Counted from the first letter of the stretch, positions 9,137-17,891 are shown. The stretch: 64,000 nt of DNA from Clostridiales bacterium (GCA_023145435.1 JAGLDS010000009.1:1-64000); one strand, 5' to 3'. Made by a program: numbers and translations. The notes: generated by a model not told the origin, from the letters alone.

Positions 9137-9858
9137 TTATACATCTCCAATAACTCTTTTGTGTATTCACCATTCTTCTCTCTTATAACCAGATTTTTTT
9201 CAACTGATAAAAAAGGTTTTCCATGTTTTCTACCAGTTATTAGAAAAAGATTAGGTTTTTGATCATGATAAGGAAGTACAAATGTAATTTTTTTAGGTTC
9301 AATCTGATATTGTCTCATTAGCATAACTGTATCAACTAATCTCTCTGGTCTATTAATCATATGCACTTGTCCATTATCATTCAATATATAAGAAGCGGCT
9401 TTAATAAAATCTTCTAATGCCCCATTCAATTCGTGTTTAGCAATAGCTTTTTCAGCTTGTTCATTAATCATTCCAGATTTAGCTTTTTTATATGGAGGAT
9501 TACAAATTACAATTTGAGCTGATTGTGGCTTTAAAAAACTTTTTATGTCTCTAACATCCCCTTCTATAATACTAATCTGTTTTTCTAGGTTATTTAATGT
9601 AACATTACGATTGGCTAATGAAGCGCTTTTTACTTGTAATTCAATTCCAACAACTTGTTTAGGTTGATATTTTCCACATAAAAGCACAGGTATTATTCCA
9701 TTACCTGTACCTAAATCAACAACTTTTACACCTTTTTTGATTTTTGCATACGATGCTAACAATACAGCATCCATCCCAAAACAAAATAGTGATGGATTTT
9801 GTATCAATTGCAGTCCTTTTATCTGTAAATCATCAATTCTCTCATGCTCATAAATCAT
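9133..9858 (-). CDS. TrmN6-like N6-adenine methyltransferase
   Basis: About 241 residues of the YfiC/TrmN6 class (tRNA1(Val) A37 N6-methyltransferase-like). It begins with the family ERIDDLQIKGLQLIQNPSLF, then the SAM motif VVDLGTGNGIIPVLL and the N6-amino methylase motif IVICNPPYKK. The ATG at 9858 gives MIYEHERID, like other family N-termini; an ATG at 9876 would add six residues. A promoter-like pair (9865-9894) lies directly upstream, inside the tail of the preceding gene. Cotranscription with rsmI is likely. The exact tRNA substrate in Bacillota is inferred from the family only. Confidence 0.85.
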   Translation of the reverse strand: MIYEHERIDDLQIKGLQLIQNPSLFCFGMDAVLLASYAKIKKGVKVVDLGTGNGIIPVLLCGKYQPKQVVGIELQVKSASLANRNVTLNNLEKQISIIEGDVRDIKSFLKPQSAQIVICNPPYKKAKSGMINEQAEKAIAKHELNGALEDFIKAASYILNDNGQVHMINRPERLVDTVMLMRQYQIEPKKITFVLPYHDQKPNLFLITGRKHGKPFLSVEKNLVIREKNGEYTKELLEMYK

Positions 9859-9864
9859 GCCAAA

Positions 9865-9894
9865 ATTATACCACATAAAGTATTTACTTGTTAA
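9865..9894 (-). promoter_or_regulatory. Possible promoter of the TrmN6-like gene and rsmI
   Basis: On the minus strand TTAACA (9889-9894) and TATAAT (9865-9870) are separated by 18 bases. The pair overlaps the stop codon of the CpaB-like gene and would give a very short leader before 9858. AT-rich sequence makes chance matches possible. Confidence 0.4.
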
Positions 9895-10519
9895 TTTTTA
9901 TAAACTCATATGTAGCCACTTGCTGGAGAAAACTAATAATCCTATCAATAGGTTCTGTTGTTTTTATACTAACAAATTGTGCCGACTGATTAACTTTATC
10001 AATGTATGCTAATTGTATATTTTCAATTAATATTCCCACATCTTTTTCTAATTGAAAAGATATTTCTTCTTCATCTAATAAGTTTTGTAACCAATCTAAT
10101 TGATATTTTTCAAATTTACCTAAATCAAGAATGAAATATAAATTTGCATAATCATTTACTGAAAAATCATTTGCATTGAAATTATCACCTGTAATCTTTA
10201 AAGACAAAAACGTAAAATCCTTACTTGATGATTCTTTTGTTACATCATTTCTTGTTAACATTTCACCTTGTTCTATTTCGGTTATACTTATTGAACCAAT
10301 AAGTTCATCTTTTGTTAACACAGTTACTGGTTCTTTAGAGTAAATTGTTTTTTCAATAAAACTGTTATTTGTAATAACTGATTGTCTCGCAATATTTGTT
10401 GATGCAATATAAATAATTTGCATTTCTTCTTTATTCCTACTATTTATTAAAAGACTTTGAAAAACAGTAATGACTAAAGATATTACTATGGCTAAGATTA
10501 AATAGATTTTTTTATTCAT
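9884..10519 (-). CDS. cpaB: CpaB/RcpC-like Flp pilus assembly protein (SAF domain)
   Basis: A 211-residue protein with an N-terminal membrane anchor (IYLILAIVISLVITVFQSLL) and a SAF-like domain in the form seen in CpaB: IYIASTNIARQSVITNNSF, then GSISITEIEQGEMLTRNDV. CpaB proteins are extracytoplasmic parts of Tad secretion machines, often thought to interact with peptidoglycan in Gram-positives. It is the last gene of the Tad operon, 4 bases after the preceding pseudopilin-like gene. The remainder is not recognisable. Confidence 0.72.
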   Translation of the reverse strand: MNKKIYLILAIVISLVITVFQSLLINSRNKEEMQIIYIASTNIARQSVITNNSFIEKTIYSKEPVTVLTKDELIGSISITEIEQGEMLTRNDVTKESSSKDFTFLSLKITGDNFNANDFSVNDYANLYFILDLGKFEKYQLDWLQNLLDEEEISFQLEKDVGILIENIQLAYIDKVNQSAQFVSIKTTEPIDRIISFLQQVATYEFIKINK

Positions 10520-10523
10520 ATAA

Positions 10524-10985
10524 TTACCTGTCTATGGGTACTTCCACATCTAAATGGATATGGATAGTACTAACTTGTTGGCTGTTGGCAATACGTTTGT
10601 ATTGAATTGTAAAATATAGATGGAAGTATACATAAGGTGAAGAAAATTGATAAGGACAAATCTCACCATTTTTATAAAAGTTAAAACTATAATTATCTAA
10701 CGAATAAGAACTATCACAATTTTCATTCAACCTATTGTATACAAAATTGTTCACCTGATTTATGTCTTCAATACTAAGATTTCCCTCAGCCAGACTTAAA
10801 GTATCCAATTGGGATACGGCTGATAATACAGCCATATCCCCAACTTCTTCAAAATCATGTATTAGCATTTTAACATGAACTTTTTCGATCATCACCGTGA
10901 AAATTGGAATCAATATAAATAACAACACAGCTGTAAGTAAAATTACTTGATTAACTCCTGTTCCCTTATTTGCTAATTTTTTCAC
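10524..10985 (-). CDS. TadE/TadG-like pseudopilin, membrane-anchored
   Basis: A 153-residue protein with a basic N-terminus, one transmembrane helix (VILLTAVLLFILIPIFTVMI) and an extracytoplasmic remainder. Size, topology and place between the Flp pilin and CpaB genes match the minor pseudopilins of Tad loci. Sequence similarity to a named family cannot be confirmed by eye. Its start codon overlaps the stop of the preceding gene by one base (10985), so expression is tightly coupled. Confidence 0.6.
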   Translation of the reverse strand: MKKLANKGTGVNQVILLTAVLLFILIPIFTVMIEKVHVKMLIHDFEEVGDMAVLSAVSQLDTLSLAEGNLSIEDINQVNNFVYNRLNENCDSSYSLDNYSFNFYKNGEICPYQFSSPYVYFHLYFTIQYKRIANSQQVSTIHIHLDVEVPIDR

Positions 10986-11362
10986 TAGTGAATCACCTTT
11001 CTGGCCACAGCGCTTTTAATGAATTCCATTTCAAATCCTTTTTCTTCACGAGAGAATAATCTTTGAATCGAGTTAAAGGAAAATACAGCAGTAATATGCA
11101 ATTCCATCTCACTACCAAATTTAGCAGAGGATGGAGCACTAATCGAAATATCATGAAATCCTATAGATGTCAGCCTTTCTGTTAATAGAGCATAATCGCT
11201 ACTATTAAAACCTGACTGTATTTCCATTTTCATTAGAAAATTTCTACAAACATCCTTGAATTCCATATTCGCAGATATCGGAACAAACATTTCGACCATA
11301 AATACTACCAAAAAAAGGGTTATCACTAAAATAATTGCTGTAACCACCATTCGTTCTCCCAT
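10985..11362 (-). CDS. TadE-like pseudopilin (short)
   Basis: A 125-residue protein with a single N-terminal helix (VTAIILVITLFLVVFMVEMF) and an extracytoplasmic domain. The pattern of start, helix and roughly 100 outside residues resembles the DUF4320/TadE-like proteins of clostridial Tad loci. It lies 1 base after the Flp-like pilin gene. Function in pilus assembly is inferred from position. Confidence 0.6.
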   Translation of the reverse strand: MGERMVVTAIILVITLFLVVFMVEMFVPISANMEFKDVCRNFLMKMEIQSGFNSSDYALLTERLTSIGFHDISISAPSSAKFGSEMELHITAVFSFNSIQRLFSREEKGFEMEFIKSAVARKVIH

Positions 11363-11363
11363 T

Positions 11364-11570
11364 TTATGCTACAGGGAAAATACTGGTAGAAATAGTTGTA
11401 TCAAACCAGCTTTGCAAATCTGCTAATATCCCTTCAGAAAAACTTCTAAATCCTGGGATAACAACAAAAGCTGCTACCAATAATACTGCAACAATTCCAA
11501 TAACTTCATATAACCCGAAGCCACGATCGTTTGCTAGGTAACCTTTTACCTTTTTAATTATCTTTTTCAT
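11364..11570 (-). CDS. Flp/Tad-type major pilin (prepilin)
   Basis: A 68-residue prepilin. A basic leader (MKKIIKKVKGYLANDRG) is followed by a probable prepilin peptidase site, with cleavage after the Gly of DRG-FGLYE leaving Glu at +5 and then a long hydrophobic helix (VIGIVAVLLVAAFVVIPGF). The ATG at 11570 has AAGGAGG 6 bases upstream; a longer reading would overlap tadC and add a Cys- and Arg-rich extension without support. No prepilin peptidase gene is seen in the window, so it must be encoded elsewhere. Confidence 0.8.
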   Translation of the reverse strand: MKKIIKKVKGYLANDRGFGLYEVIGIVAVLLVAAFVVIPGFRSFSEGILADLQSWFDTTISTSIFPVA

Positions 11571-11583
11571 TTTATACCTCCTT

Positions 11584-12357
11584 CTATGAAAAAATACTTT
11601 GAAGTGCATCTTGCACATCCATGTACATGGGAACTAATATCATAACGACAATGATGGCACATAAAATTATAGTTATAATCATGCTTTTTGTTTTTACACC
11701 ATCTGTCTCGCGTTGTAAATAAGAGAAATATCTGTTAAACATCATTTTTTCAAGACGTCTAGTCATTGATTTATCACGGCTTTCAAATACAATAGTTTCA
11801 ATAAACATAGCAAAGTTACTAGCTTCTTGACTATGGATATACTTTTTCATTACAGAAGCTGCCATAGTTGGATTTAGCGATAATTGATATGCTCCACACA
11901 CCATTACTAATACCTTTTTTAATTCTTTATCTGAAACTACATCATATAAATTTATTAACGCATCCCTTGGTAGAACTCCAGCATCTGTTTGATTTACCAT
12001 ATATTTATATAATTTATATGAATTCTTACTGAATTGTTTTTCTAAAGTTTTTTTCTTAAGTAAAATAACTATAATTAATAATGTATATAATATACTTAAT
12101 ATAAAGAAGCCTTTAAATATCCCTTGTGCAAAAGCAACGTATAAGCAACCTATTGGAATCAAAGTAATCATCACAGAATAAGTGAAAATATCTTCCTTTG
12201 TTACACAACCAAGTTTAGTAAGCAAATGTTCAAAGCGAAGTAACTGCCCAAATGATTGTTGCTGTACTATCTGATATTTAAAGCAAGCTAAGCGTTTTAT
12301 AATGACATAATCTATTAGCCACATGGCAATGAAGATATTAAATAAAAAGCGAACCAT
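11584..12357 (-). CDS. tadC: Tad pilus inner-membrane platform protein TadC
   Basis: A 257-residue type II secretion F-domain protein. Hydrophobic segments flank a cytoplasmic block (NQTDAGVLPRDALINLYDVV, then SQEASNFAMFIETIVFES and MTRRLEKMMFNRYFSYLQRE) and the protein ends in a strong helix (IITIILCAIIVVMILVPMYM). The start at 12357 is placed 8 bases after tadB stops. With TadB it should form the membrane platform that the TadA ATPase drives. Confidence 0.82.
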   Translation of the reverse strand: MVRFLFNIFIAMWLIDYVIIKRLACFKYQIVQQQSFGQLLRFEHLLTKLGCVTKEDIFTYSVMITLIPIGCLYVAFAQGIFKGFFILSILYTLLIIVILLKKKTLEKQFSKNSYKLYKYMVNQTDAGVLPRDALINLYDVVSDKELKKVLVMVCGAYQLSLNPTMAASVMKKYIHSQEASNFAMFIETIVFESRDKSMTRRLEKMMFNRYFSYLQRETDGVKTKSMIITIILCAIIVVMILVPMYMDVQDALQSIFS

Positions 12358-12365
12358 ATATTTAC

Positions 12366-13178
12366 CTACTTTCTTACCACAAGTAATGTTGCTAAAGCGT
12401 ACATTAAACAAAATAGTCCAATAAAATTTTGTCCCATACCTGTTTCTAAATAAAATGTCATTACTCGTTTATCATTACTAATAAACCAAATTGCTAAAAC
12501 GATAACAAATAACATTAAACAATAAATCGTAATTTGATCTCTGAATGAAGAAATTTTTCTTTTAAACAGCTCTTCATCAATGGCAAAGTATTGTTCTTCT
12601 GCACTTTTAAATAATGCTGATAAGTCGCCTCCCTTTTTTGCAGAAAATCGAATATTTTTAACTAAATACTTTAAATTATCTCCAAATGCTTCATCTTCCA
12701 ATAGATTTAACGCTTTATCAATTGTCATTCCTGTATTAATTCTAAGATAAGCTGTCTTAATTTTTCCTTTTACTGGATTTTTCAAGTCACTGAAACTAGC
12801 TTTTTTTAAACAATATATTAAGTCATTTTTTAACAAACTCCATTTTGATAACACCATAACTAATGAAGTTACTTGTTGTTGTTCTTTGTTAGTTTGATAT
12901 TTCTTATAAATATCAAAAATAATAAAAGGGAAAAGAGATGGTAATACACTAATCATTAACGAAGCTAATAAATTCTGTAATAACCAAGTAATAGTCACTA
13001 CACTAATACCATAAACGGTTATACAAATAATACTCAATTGTCTTATTGATGGTATTTTTTTCTTCAGCTTTATGTATGGTATCCAATACTTTGCTAATTC
13101 TTTCCTGAAACTTAACCCATAAAAAACAAAAAACACTGTAGCACTAATTAGAAAATTAACTATACTAATTTTTAGCAT
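12366..13178 (-). CDS. tadB: Tad pilus inner-membrane platform protein TadB
   Basis: A 270-residue membrane protein with N-terminal and C-terminal helices and a central cytoplasmic T2SS-F-like domain (KIKTAYLRINTGMTIDKALN, RFSAKKGGDLSALFKSAEEQ). The order tadA-tadB-tadC is standard. Its start lies 14 bases inside tadA. The C-terminus ends in GLFCLMYALATLLVVRK, a final membrane helix. Confidence 0.82.
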   Translation of the reverse strand: MLKISIVNFLISATVFFVFYGLSFRKELAKYWIPYIKLKKKIPSIRQLSIICITVYGISVVTITWLLQNLLASLMISVLPSLFPFIIFDIYKKYQTNKEQQQVTSLVMVLSKWSLLKNDLIYCLKKASFSDLKNPVKGKIKTAYLRINTGMTIDKALNLLEDEAFGDNLKYLVKNIRFSAKKGGDLSALFKSAEEQYFAIDEELFKRKISSFRDQITIYCLMLFVIVLAIWFISNDKRVMTFYLETGMGQNFIGLFCLMYALATLLVVRK

Positions 13179-14343
13179 ATAACACCTCTAAAGGTTGATC
13201 ATATGTTTTTGCGACTTGACAAATTTGCTTAACTTGAAAATCTTTTAAAAAAACAATAACATCAATTCCTTGCGCCACCATCTTATAAAGAGATTGTTCA
13301 CTTTCAATGGTATAATGTGAAGCTGCAAGAGAAACTAGTCGTTGCAAGCAGTCTTCTGCTTTATCGCTGTGGATTGTAGCAAGAACTCGATGCCCTGTAC
13401 AAGAAGCTTTAATAAAATCATATGCCTCTGATCCAGTTATTTCTCCGATACAGTAAGTATCTAAAGACATGGTTAATCCATCTTTAATTAGCATTTCTAA
13501 TGTAATACTATTTCCTCCTTCTGAATCCCTTTTTACTCTTTGTTCAATGCAGAATTTTTTGTCAGGATATATTTCTGCATCTGACTCTACAATTAGAACA
13601 CGCTCCATATCATCAATTTGATTTATTAATGCTCGCATTAAAGTAGTTTTACCAGAGGCACCTTTACCACAAAATACAACTGACTTATTCGTTTTAATAG
13701 CATGAGTTAGGATTTCTAAAGCTTCTTTTGTTATCATATTTTCTTCAACTAATTGTTCCATGGTATAACTTGTTTTTCGATGTTTTCTAATACTAATAGC
13801 TGGACCATTAATATTTCTAGGAGGGATTGACACATTTATTCGTAATCTCATTTTTAAATCTGCTACTCTACAATGAGAATCATTTTCATTTAGAATTCCT
13901 CCATTTCGAATAGCGATTAACTTACAATATGCTAGTAATGCTTCTTTGTGGTGAAAATTAATATTTATTGGTGTCCTAAGTCCTTTTTTCTTTATTGAAA
14001 ACTCGTTAAAGGCTGTTCCATCAATATCTGATATATCCTCATCCTCAATGTATGGTTGTAGTAAGCCATAACCAAACATAGCATCGAAAATTTGTCTTAC
14101 TAATTTTTCGCGACCAATAGATACAAAAATCATATCTCTATCTATTAGTCTAATAATCTCATTCCTAAGTATGCTACTTTTCTCATCATCATGATTAGCA
14201 TTAATAACAATATCTGGTTTCTCAGATAAAATTTCATTAGTAATAGCTACAATCATTTGGCTTACATTTGCACTACCTAATTGATATTCACTAGCTCTGT
14301 CATAAAATGATAATGGATTTTTAAGTGTTGAAACTACAGACAT
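13165..14343 (-). CDS. tadA: Tad pilus assembly ATPase TadA/CpaF
   Basis: A 392-residue VirB11/CpaF-type secretion ATPase. Walker A is FCGKGASGKTTLMRAL, the Asp box is DMERVLIVESDAEIYP, the Walker B region is LDTYCIGEITGSEAYDFIKA and the His box is GHRVLATIHSDKAEDCLQRL. The N-terminal part carries the DAMFGYGLLQPYIEDEDISD motif of CpaF. TadA powers pilin polymerisation on the TadB-TadC platform. The ribosome site is weak and the gene begins 4 bases after the kinase fusion gene, so coupling is likely. Confidence 0.94.
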   Translation of the reverse strand: MSVVSTLKNPLSFYDRASEYQLGSANVSQMIVAITNEILSEKPDIVINANHDDEKSSILRNEIIRLIDRDMIFVSIGREKLVRQIFDAMFGYGLLQPYIEDEDISDIDGTAFNEFSIKKKGLRTPININFHHKEALLAYCKLIAIRNGGILNENDSHCRVADLKMRLRINVSIPPRNINGPAISIRKHRKTSYTMEQLVEENMITKEALEILTHAIKTNKSVVFCGKGASGKTTLMRALINQIDDMERVLIVESDAEIYPDKKFCIEQRVKRDSEGGNSITLEMLIKDGLTMSLDTYCIGEITGSEAYDFIKASCTGHRVLATIHSDKAEDCLQRLVSLAASHYTIESEQSLYKMVAQGIDVIVFLKDFQVKQICQVAKTYDQPLEVLYAKN

Positions 14344-14347
14344 ATAT

Positions 14348-15775
14348 TTATATTGCCAATTGTTTGATCAGCTTGACATATTTCCTCCTTACATTTTTTT
14401 CAATCTTTTTAGCATAGTTATTAGCAGTTGCTGTGAGCATACTTCTTTTCTTGCTAAAGGGAATAACTCCTAACCAGGTACCTTCTACAGCCTTGCTAGT
14501 AAGTGATTTTCTAATATGTGAATGATAACTATTAAATTGCACTACAAAAAAACGATTACGAGATAATTGCTGTCTTCTACATAAAAAATCAATAATAGCA
14601 TTGTTTTTTCTAATGTCATTTATTCCATATTGTATAGAAAAAATAACATAATCAGCTAGATATATAGATTTGATATTCATACTGTCATAAATATAATCTG
14701 TACAACTAATAATAATTACTTCATAATCACCTAAATGTTTTGAAATCAATGTATCAAGAAATGACTGATTAAAATTTTCATAACCATCAATATCCACACG
14801 ACATGGTAATATACTTAAATTTCCCTTTGGGTACGGTTTATACAGTTGCTCATTATAATCAAACAAATAATCTTGTAAATATAGTTTGCAATTTTTATGA
14901 TTAACTAAGTTACCTAATTCACCTGAAAATATATTAGTATCAATTAGTAAAGTTTTCTTTTTAAAATGTTTTGCTAAAACATAAGCCAACTCACTTGCTA
15001 ACATGGCATTTCCTTGTATTGAAATAATTTTATTTGAATGCCTTGATATATTTTCTTGTTTTCTAGAAGTTAATTTATCTAACTCACTAATAATTTGATT
15101 AGTTTCAGAATATCTCTCTAGTATGTTTTTTTTACTACATTTTTCAATAATTGAAAGAAGGTCACGGTACTCATGCGAAATTTGCATTTTCTCAAATACT
15201 TTTTTTATTTTTCCTGTCAACATATAATATGCTACTAATCCAATAGAATAAATATCAGACTGAATATTTTTTTTACTACCTAATAATCTTTCTGGAGCAA
15301 TAAAACTACTAGTTCCTTTTTGATTTGTTACAGAAGCAAAGTCTATTAAATATACTCCATTATCATTAACAATGATATTTTCAGGTTTCACATCTCCATG
15401 TATAACAGCATTAGGTTGTATTGTGTGAAGATATTGTAATATATAAAGAATTTTTTTTAATAATGCAGTTGCTTCTTCTACTGTAAAAATATAATTAGAT
15501 TCAACAAGCTCCTTTATAGTTTTTCCTTCAATTAATTCAAGTACAATATAGTGACTTTCCATATCTTCAAAAACATCATATACATGAGGTAAACCTGGGT
15601 GTTGTAAATTTTTAAGTACTTCAAATTCTCCTAAATCTTTATTTTTATTTTTTTTAATTTCTTTTATTACTTTATGATTACCAATTACTTGATCATGGCA
15701 TAGAGAAACTACACTGTTAGTTGTTGCTTTTAAAATGCTAATAATCTTGTATCTTTCATTAATAATTTTGATAAT
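14348..15775 (-). CDS. Ser/Thr protein kinase fused to a TadZ/CpaE-like domain
   Basis: About 475 residues. The N-terminal part is a complete Hanks-type kinase: INERYKIISIL, subdomain II Lys in KVIKEIKK, subdomain III Glu in EFEVLKNLQHPG, catalytic loop VIHGDVKPENIIV, DFG-equivalent LIDFASV and IAPE. The C-terminal half (from about 265) has the MinD/CpaE layout with TLLIDTNIFSGELGNL, YEVIIISCTDY and an end rich in basic residues, but the Walker A Lys is missing. TadZ proteins position Tad machines at the cell pole. The frame is closed by TGA at 15784; the first ATG (15562) would remove the kinase N-lobe. The start must therefore be ATT (15775) or ATC (15772), preceded by GAGGTGAT, an exact anti-SD match. 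Confidence 0.75.
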   Translation of the reverse strand: MIKIINERYKIISILKATTNSVVSLCHDQVIGNHKVIKEIKKNKNKDLGEFEVLKNLQHPGLPHVYDVFEDMESHYIVLELIEGKTIKELVESNYIFTVEEATALLKKILYILQYLHTIQPNAVIHGDVKPENIIVNDNGVYLIDFASVTNQKGTSSFIAPERLLGSKKNIQSDIYSIGLVAYYMLTGKIKKVFEKMQISHEYRDLLSIIEKCSKKNILERYSETNQIISELDKLTSRKQENISRHSNKIISIQGNAMLASELAYVLAKHFKKKTLLIDTNIFSGELGNLVNHKNCKLYLQDYLFDYNEQLYKPYPKGNLSILPCRVDIDGYENFNQSFLDTLISKHLGDYEVIIISCTDYIYDSMNIKSIYLADYVIFSIQYGINDIRKNNAIIDFLCRRQQLSRNRFFVVQFNSYHSHIRKSLTSKAVEGTWLGVIPFSKKRSMLTATANNYAKKIEKNVRRKYVKLIKQLAI

Positions 15776-15791
15776 ATCACCTCACAAAACA

Positions 15792-15820
15792 ATATTAACA
15801 TTTATTGTCATATTTATCAA
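15792..15820 (-). promoter_or_regulatory. Candidate promoter of the Tad operon
   Basis: On the minus strand TTGATA (15815-15820), a 17-base spacer and TAATAT (15792-15797) precede the kinase-TadZ gene, leaving a leader of about 10 bases before the ribosome site. The boxes are imperfect and the region is very AT-rich. Confidence 0.4.
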
Positions 15821-15914
15821 GCAATATTTACATTTTATGTAATTTTTGTCATACAAATACTATTACACCTAAAAAAAGTGGAAAAATCTTGTTATCTATA
15901 TTAAAAAAATTATA

Positions 15915-16610
15915 TTAATTATCGTAAGTAATTTCACTATTACCAGTGATTGGAATTTGCTCTCCTAGATAAGTTGGATCTGGTTTTAAGATATGTATAT
16001 AGATATAGTCCTTTACACGGGCTAAATATTCCCTTAATTGTAATCGCATCATTTCACTTTGTGGATATCGTCTTATATCTGCTTTTATGCCATATGCATT
16101 AATTCCCATTTTTCTTGCGATGTAGACAGAACGAGCTAAGTGAAATTCTTGAGTAACAATAACAGCACTTTTAACTTGGTATATTTCATTCGCACGAAAC
16201 ATGGATTCATAAGTAGAAAATCCTGCATGATCTAAAAATACAACTGATTTATCCACTCCCTTATTTAGTACATAATCTTTCATTCCGTTTACTTCATCAT
16301 ACTCATTTTGTCCATGGTCCCCTGTTAATAGCAAAGTATCTACACACTTATTTTCAAATAGTAATATACCTACATCTAATCTATCCTGTAACATAGGACA
16401 TGGTTTTGAATTTTCATAAACAGCGGCACCTAAGATAATTGTTGTTTGAAAAATACCATTTAATTCATCTTTTTCAATTATATATTGTTTTGTATATGCT
16501 AATATACTAACATTAGCATATACGCTAAAAGAAATTAGCAATAAAAATATTATCATTAAGATAGAAAAAAGCCGGATTAACCAGCTTTTATAATTATAAT
16601 ATTGTTCCAT
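15915..16610 (-). CDS. SanA/YdcF-like DUF218 membrane protein
   Basis: A 231-residue protein with one N-terminal transmembrane helix (LFSILMIIFLLLISFSVYAN) and a DUF218 domain: TTIILGAAVYENSKPCPML, LLLTGDHGQNEYDEVNGM and AVIVTQEFHLARSVYIARKM. The family includes E. coli SanA, linked to envelope barrier function and vancomycin exclusion at high temperature. The start lies 17 bases inside the end of the upstream dehydrogenase gene, and codons 8-16 contain a terminator hairpin for that gene, so translation here depends on readthrough. Confidence 0.85.
   Translation of the reverse strand: MEQYYNYKSWLIRLFSILMIIFLLLISFSVYANVSILAYTKQYIIEKDELNGIFQTTIILGAAVYENSKPCPMLQDRLDVGILLFENKCVDTLLLTGDHGQNEYDEVNGMKDYVLNKGVDKSVVFLDHAGFSTYESMFRANEIYQVKSAVIVTQEFHLARSVYIARKMGINAYGIKADIRRYPQSEMMRLQLREYLARVKDYIYIHILKPDPTYLGEQIPITGNSEITYDN
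16565..16589 (-). terminator. Intrinsic terminator inside the first codons of the SanA-like gene
   Basis: On the minus strand AAAAGCTGG-TTAAT-CCGGCTTTT forms a 9-bp stem with one G-U pair and is followed by more T. It begins 5 bases after the dehydrogenase stop codon and lies wholly within the translated 5' end of the SanA-like gene. Confidence 0.65.
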
Positions 16611-17844
16611 GTTCTAATAAATAATCTTCCGCTTCTTTACTCCATAGACCATGATATTTATCACAAATATCTGCTAATTCGCCATAACCTTTTTCTCTAA
16701 AATCTGAAATAGCAATCAATGGCATTTTTATACCTGTATATATTAATTTTTTCCCCCCTGGAATATTTGGTAAGTTAATTGTAGTTTCTGCTGCTGAATC
16801 TAATCCTCCAACATGTGTTACCATAGTTGCTGGATTTAATTTATCTACTGCAACCATATCTAAACATTCTTTCATATCATCCGTGTTTCCACCTGATGTT
16901 CCAACAATATGATGAGCTGCATAATGTACATCATAAAAATTAAACATAGCTTGAAATTGTTTATCAGTTGGTCCTGCAAAGAAATTTAAACAACCGTCTT
17001 GTCCTAATATTTTATCTCCTTGTTCTACTACAGGTTTAACAGGAACAAAAACAAATACATCGTCATAACCTAAACCATCTGTTAAATCTAATAACGTTTT
17101 AACAGGATTTTCTACATTCCCTGTATTAACATAAATAAGCTCTACACCTTTTTCACTAGCCCATTCTTTAGATAGTAATTGCTCAGCTCTATTTAATCTA
17201 TCTTGATTAATATCAGTAACAACTAATTTACTTGGTTTAATTGGCTGATTAACTGCATAATCAATTGCACCTAATCCCATTGGTCCAACACCTGCTAAAA
17301 TAGCCATGTTTCCACCTTGCTTTATTTCCATTGTATGTTTATAACTACCCAAAGTTGTATGATACATGGCATGAAAAGCTCCAATAATACAAGAAACTGG
17401 CTCAGCTAATGAACCTTGAAAAAATGAATCCCCTTTATATATTAATAAACAGTCCATTTCTAATACTTCTTTTGGAATAATAATATATTGAGCAGCTCCA
17501 CCTGTGTATGCAAATGAATAACCAGGTGCTGCATAAGGATTGCTTGGATAATTTAAATTTGTCTGCATAGTGAATTTATCTCCCACTTGGAATTTATCTT
17601 TATAATCACTACCTATTTCTATTAGTTCTCCACACATTTCGTGGCCAATAATAATTGGATTTTTAGCAACATCGTCAGGAACTCTTTTATGGTTCGGTCC
17701 TAAAGAAGCTGCTTTATATGATGACATACAAACTGAATCAGTTACTACTTTAGCTAAAATTTCATTATCCTTAATAGCTGGTAATTCAAATTCTTCTAAT
17801 CGTAAATCTTTTACTCCATACATTCTAAGTGCTTTTGTTTTCAT
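16594..17844 (-). CDS. Zinc-binding dehydrogenase, SorE (L-sorbose-1-phosphate reductase)-like
   Basis: A 416-residue medium-chain dehydrogenase. The catalytic zinc ligand region is SVCMSSYKAA with the later IIGHEMCGELIEIG, and the NAD site is MAILAGVGPMGLGAIDYA followed by the acidic VVTDIN. The LGPNHKRVPDDVAKNP insert and the long C-terminal end resemble SorE-type sugar-phosphate dehydrogenases. AAGGAG precedes the ATG at 17844. No sorbose PTS genes are seen nearby, so the substrate is open. It fits the sugar-acid metabolism theme of the 20-26 kb operon but lies outside it. Confidence 0.75.
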   Translation of the reverse strand: MKTKALRMYGVKDLRLEEFELPAIKDNEILAKVVTDSVCMSSYKAASLGPNHKRVPDDVAKNPIIIGHEMCGELIEIGSDYKDKFQVGDKFTMQTNLNYPSNPYAAPGYSFAYTGGAAQYIIIPKEVLEMDCLLIYKGDSFFQGSLAEPVSCIIGAFHAMYHTTLGSYKHTMEIKQGGNMAILAGVGPMGLGAIDYAVNQPIKPSKLVVTDINQDRLNRAEQLLSKEWASEKGVELIYVNTGNVENPVKTLLDLTDGLGYDDVFVFVPVKPVVEQGDKILGQDGCLNFFAGPTDKQFQAMFNFYDVHYAAHHIVGTSGGNTDDMKECLDMVAVDKLNPATMVTHVGGLDSAAETTINLPNIPGGKKLIYTGIKMPLIAISDFREKGYGELADICDKYHGLWSKEAEDYLLEHGTIL

Positions 17845-17891
17845 TTTGTTCTCCTTAATTTTTTCAAGTTAATTATATCTTACTTAATATA

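Noticed and set aside
15562-15564. ATG start for the kinase-TadZ gene
   Set aside because: It would remove the kinase N-lobe including the Lys and Glu of subdomains II and III, which are clearly coded upstream in the same frame.
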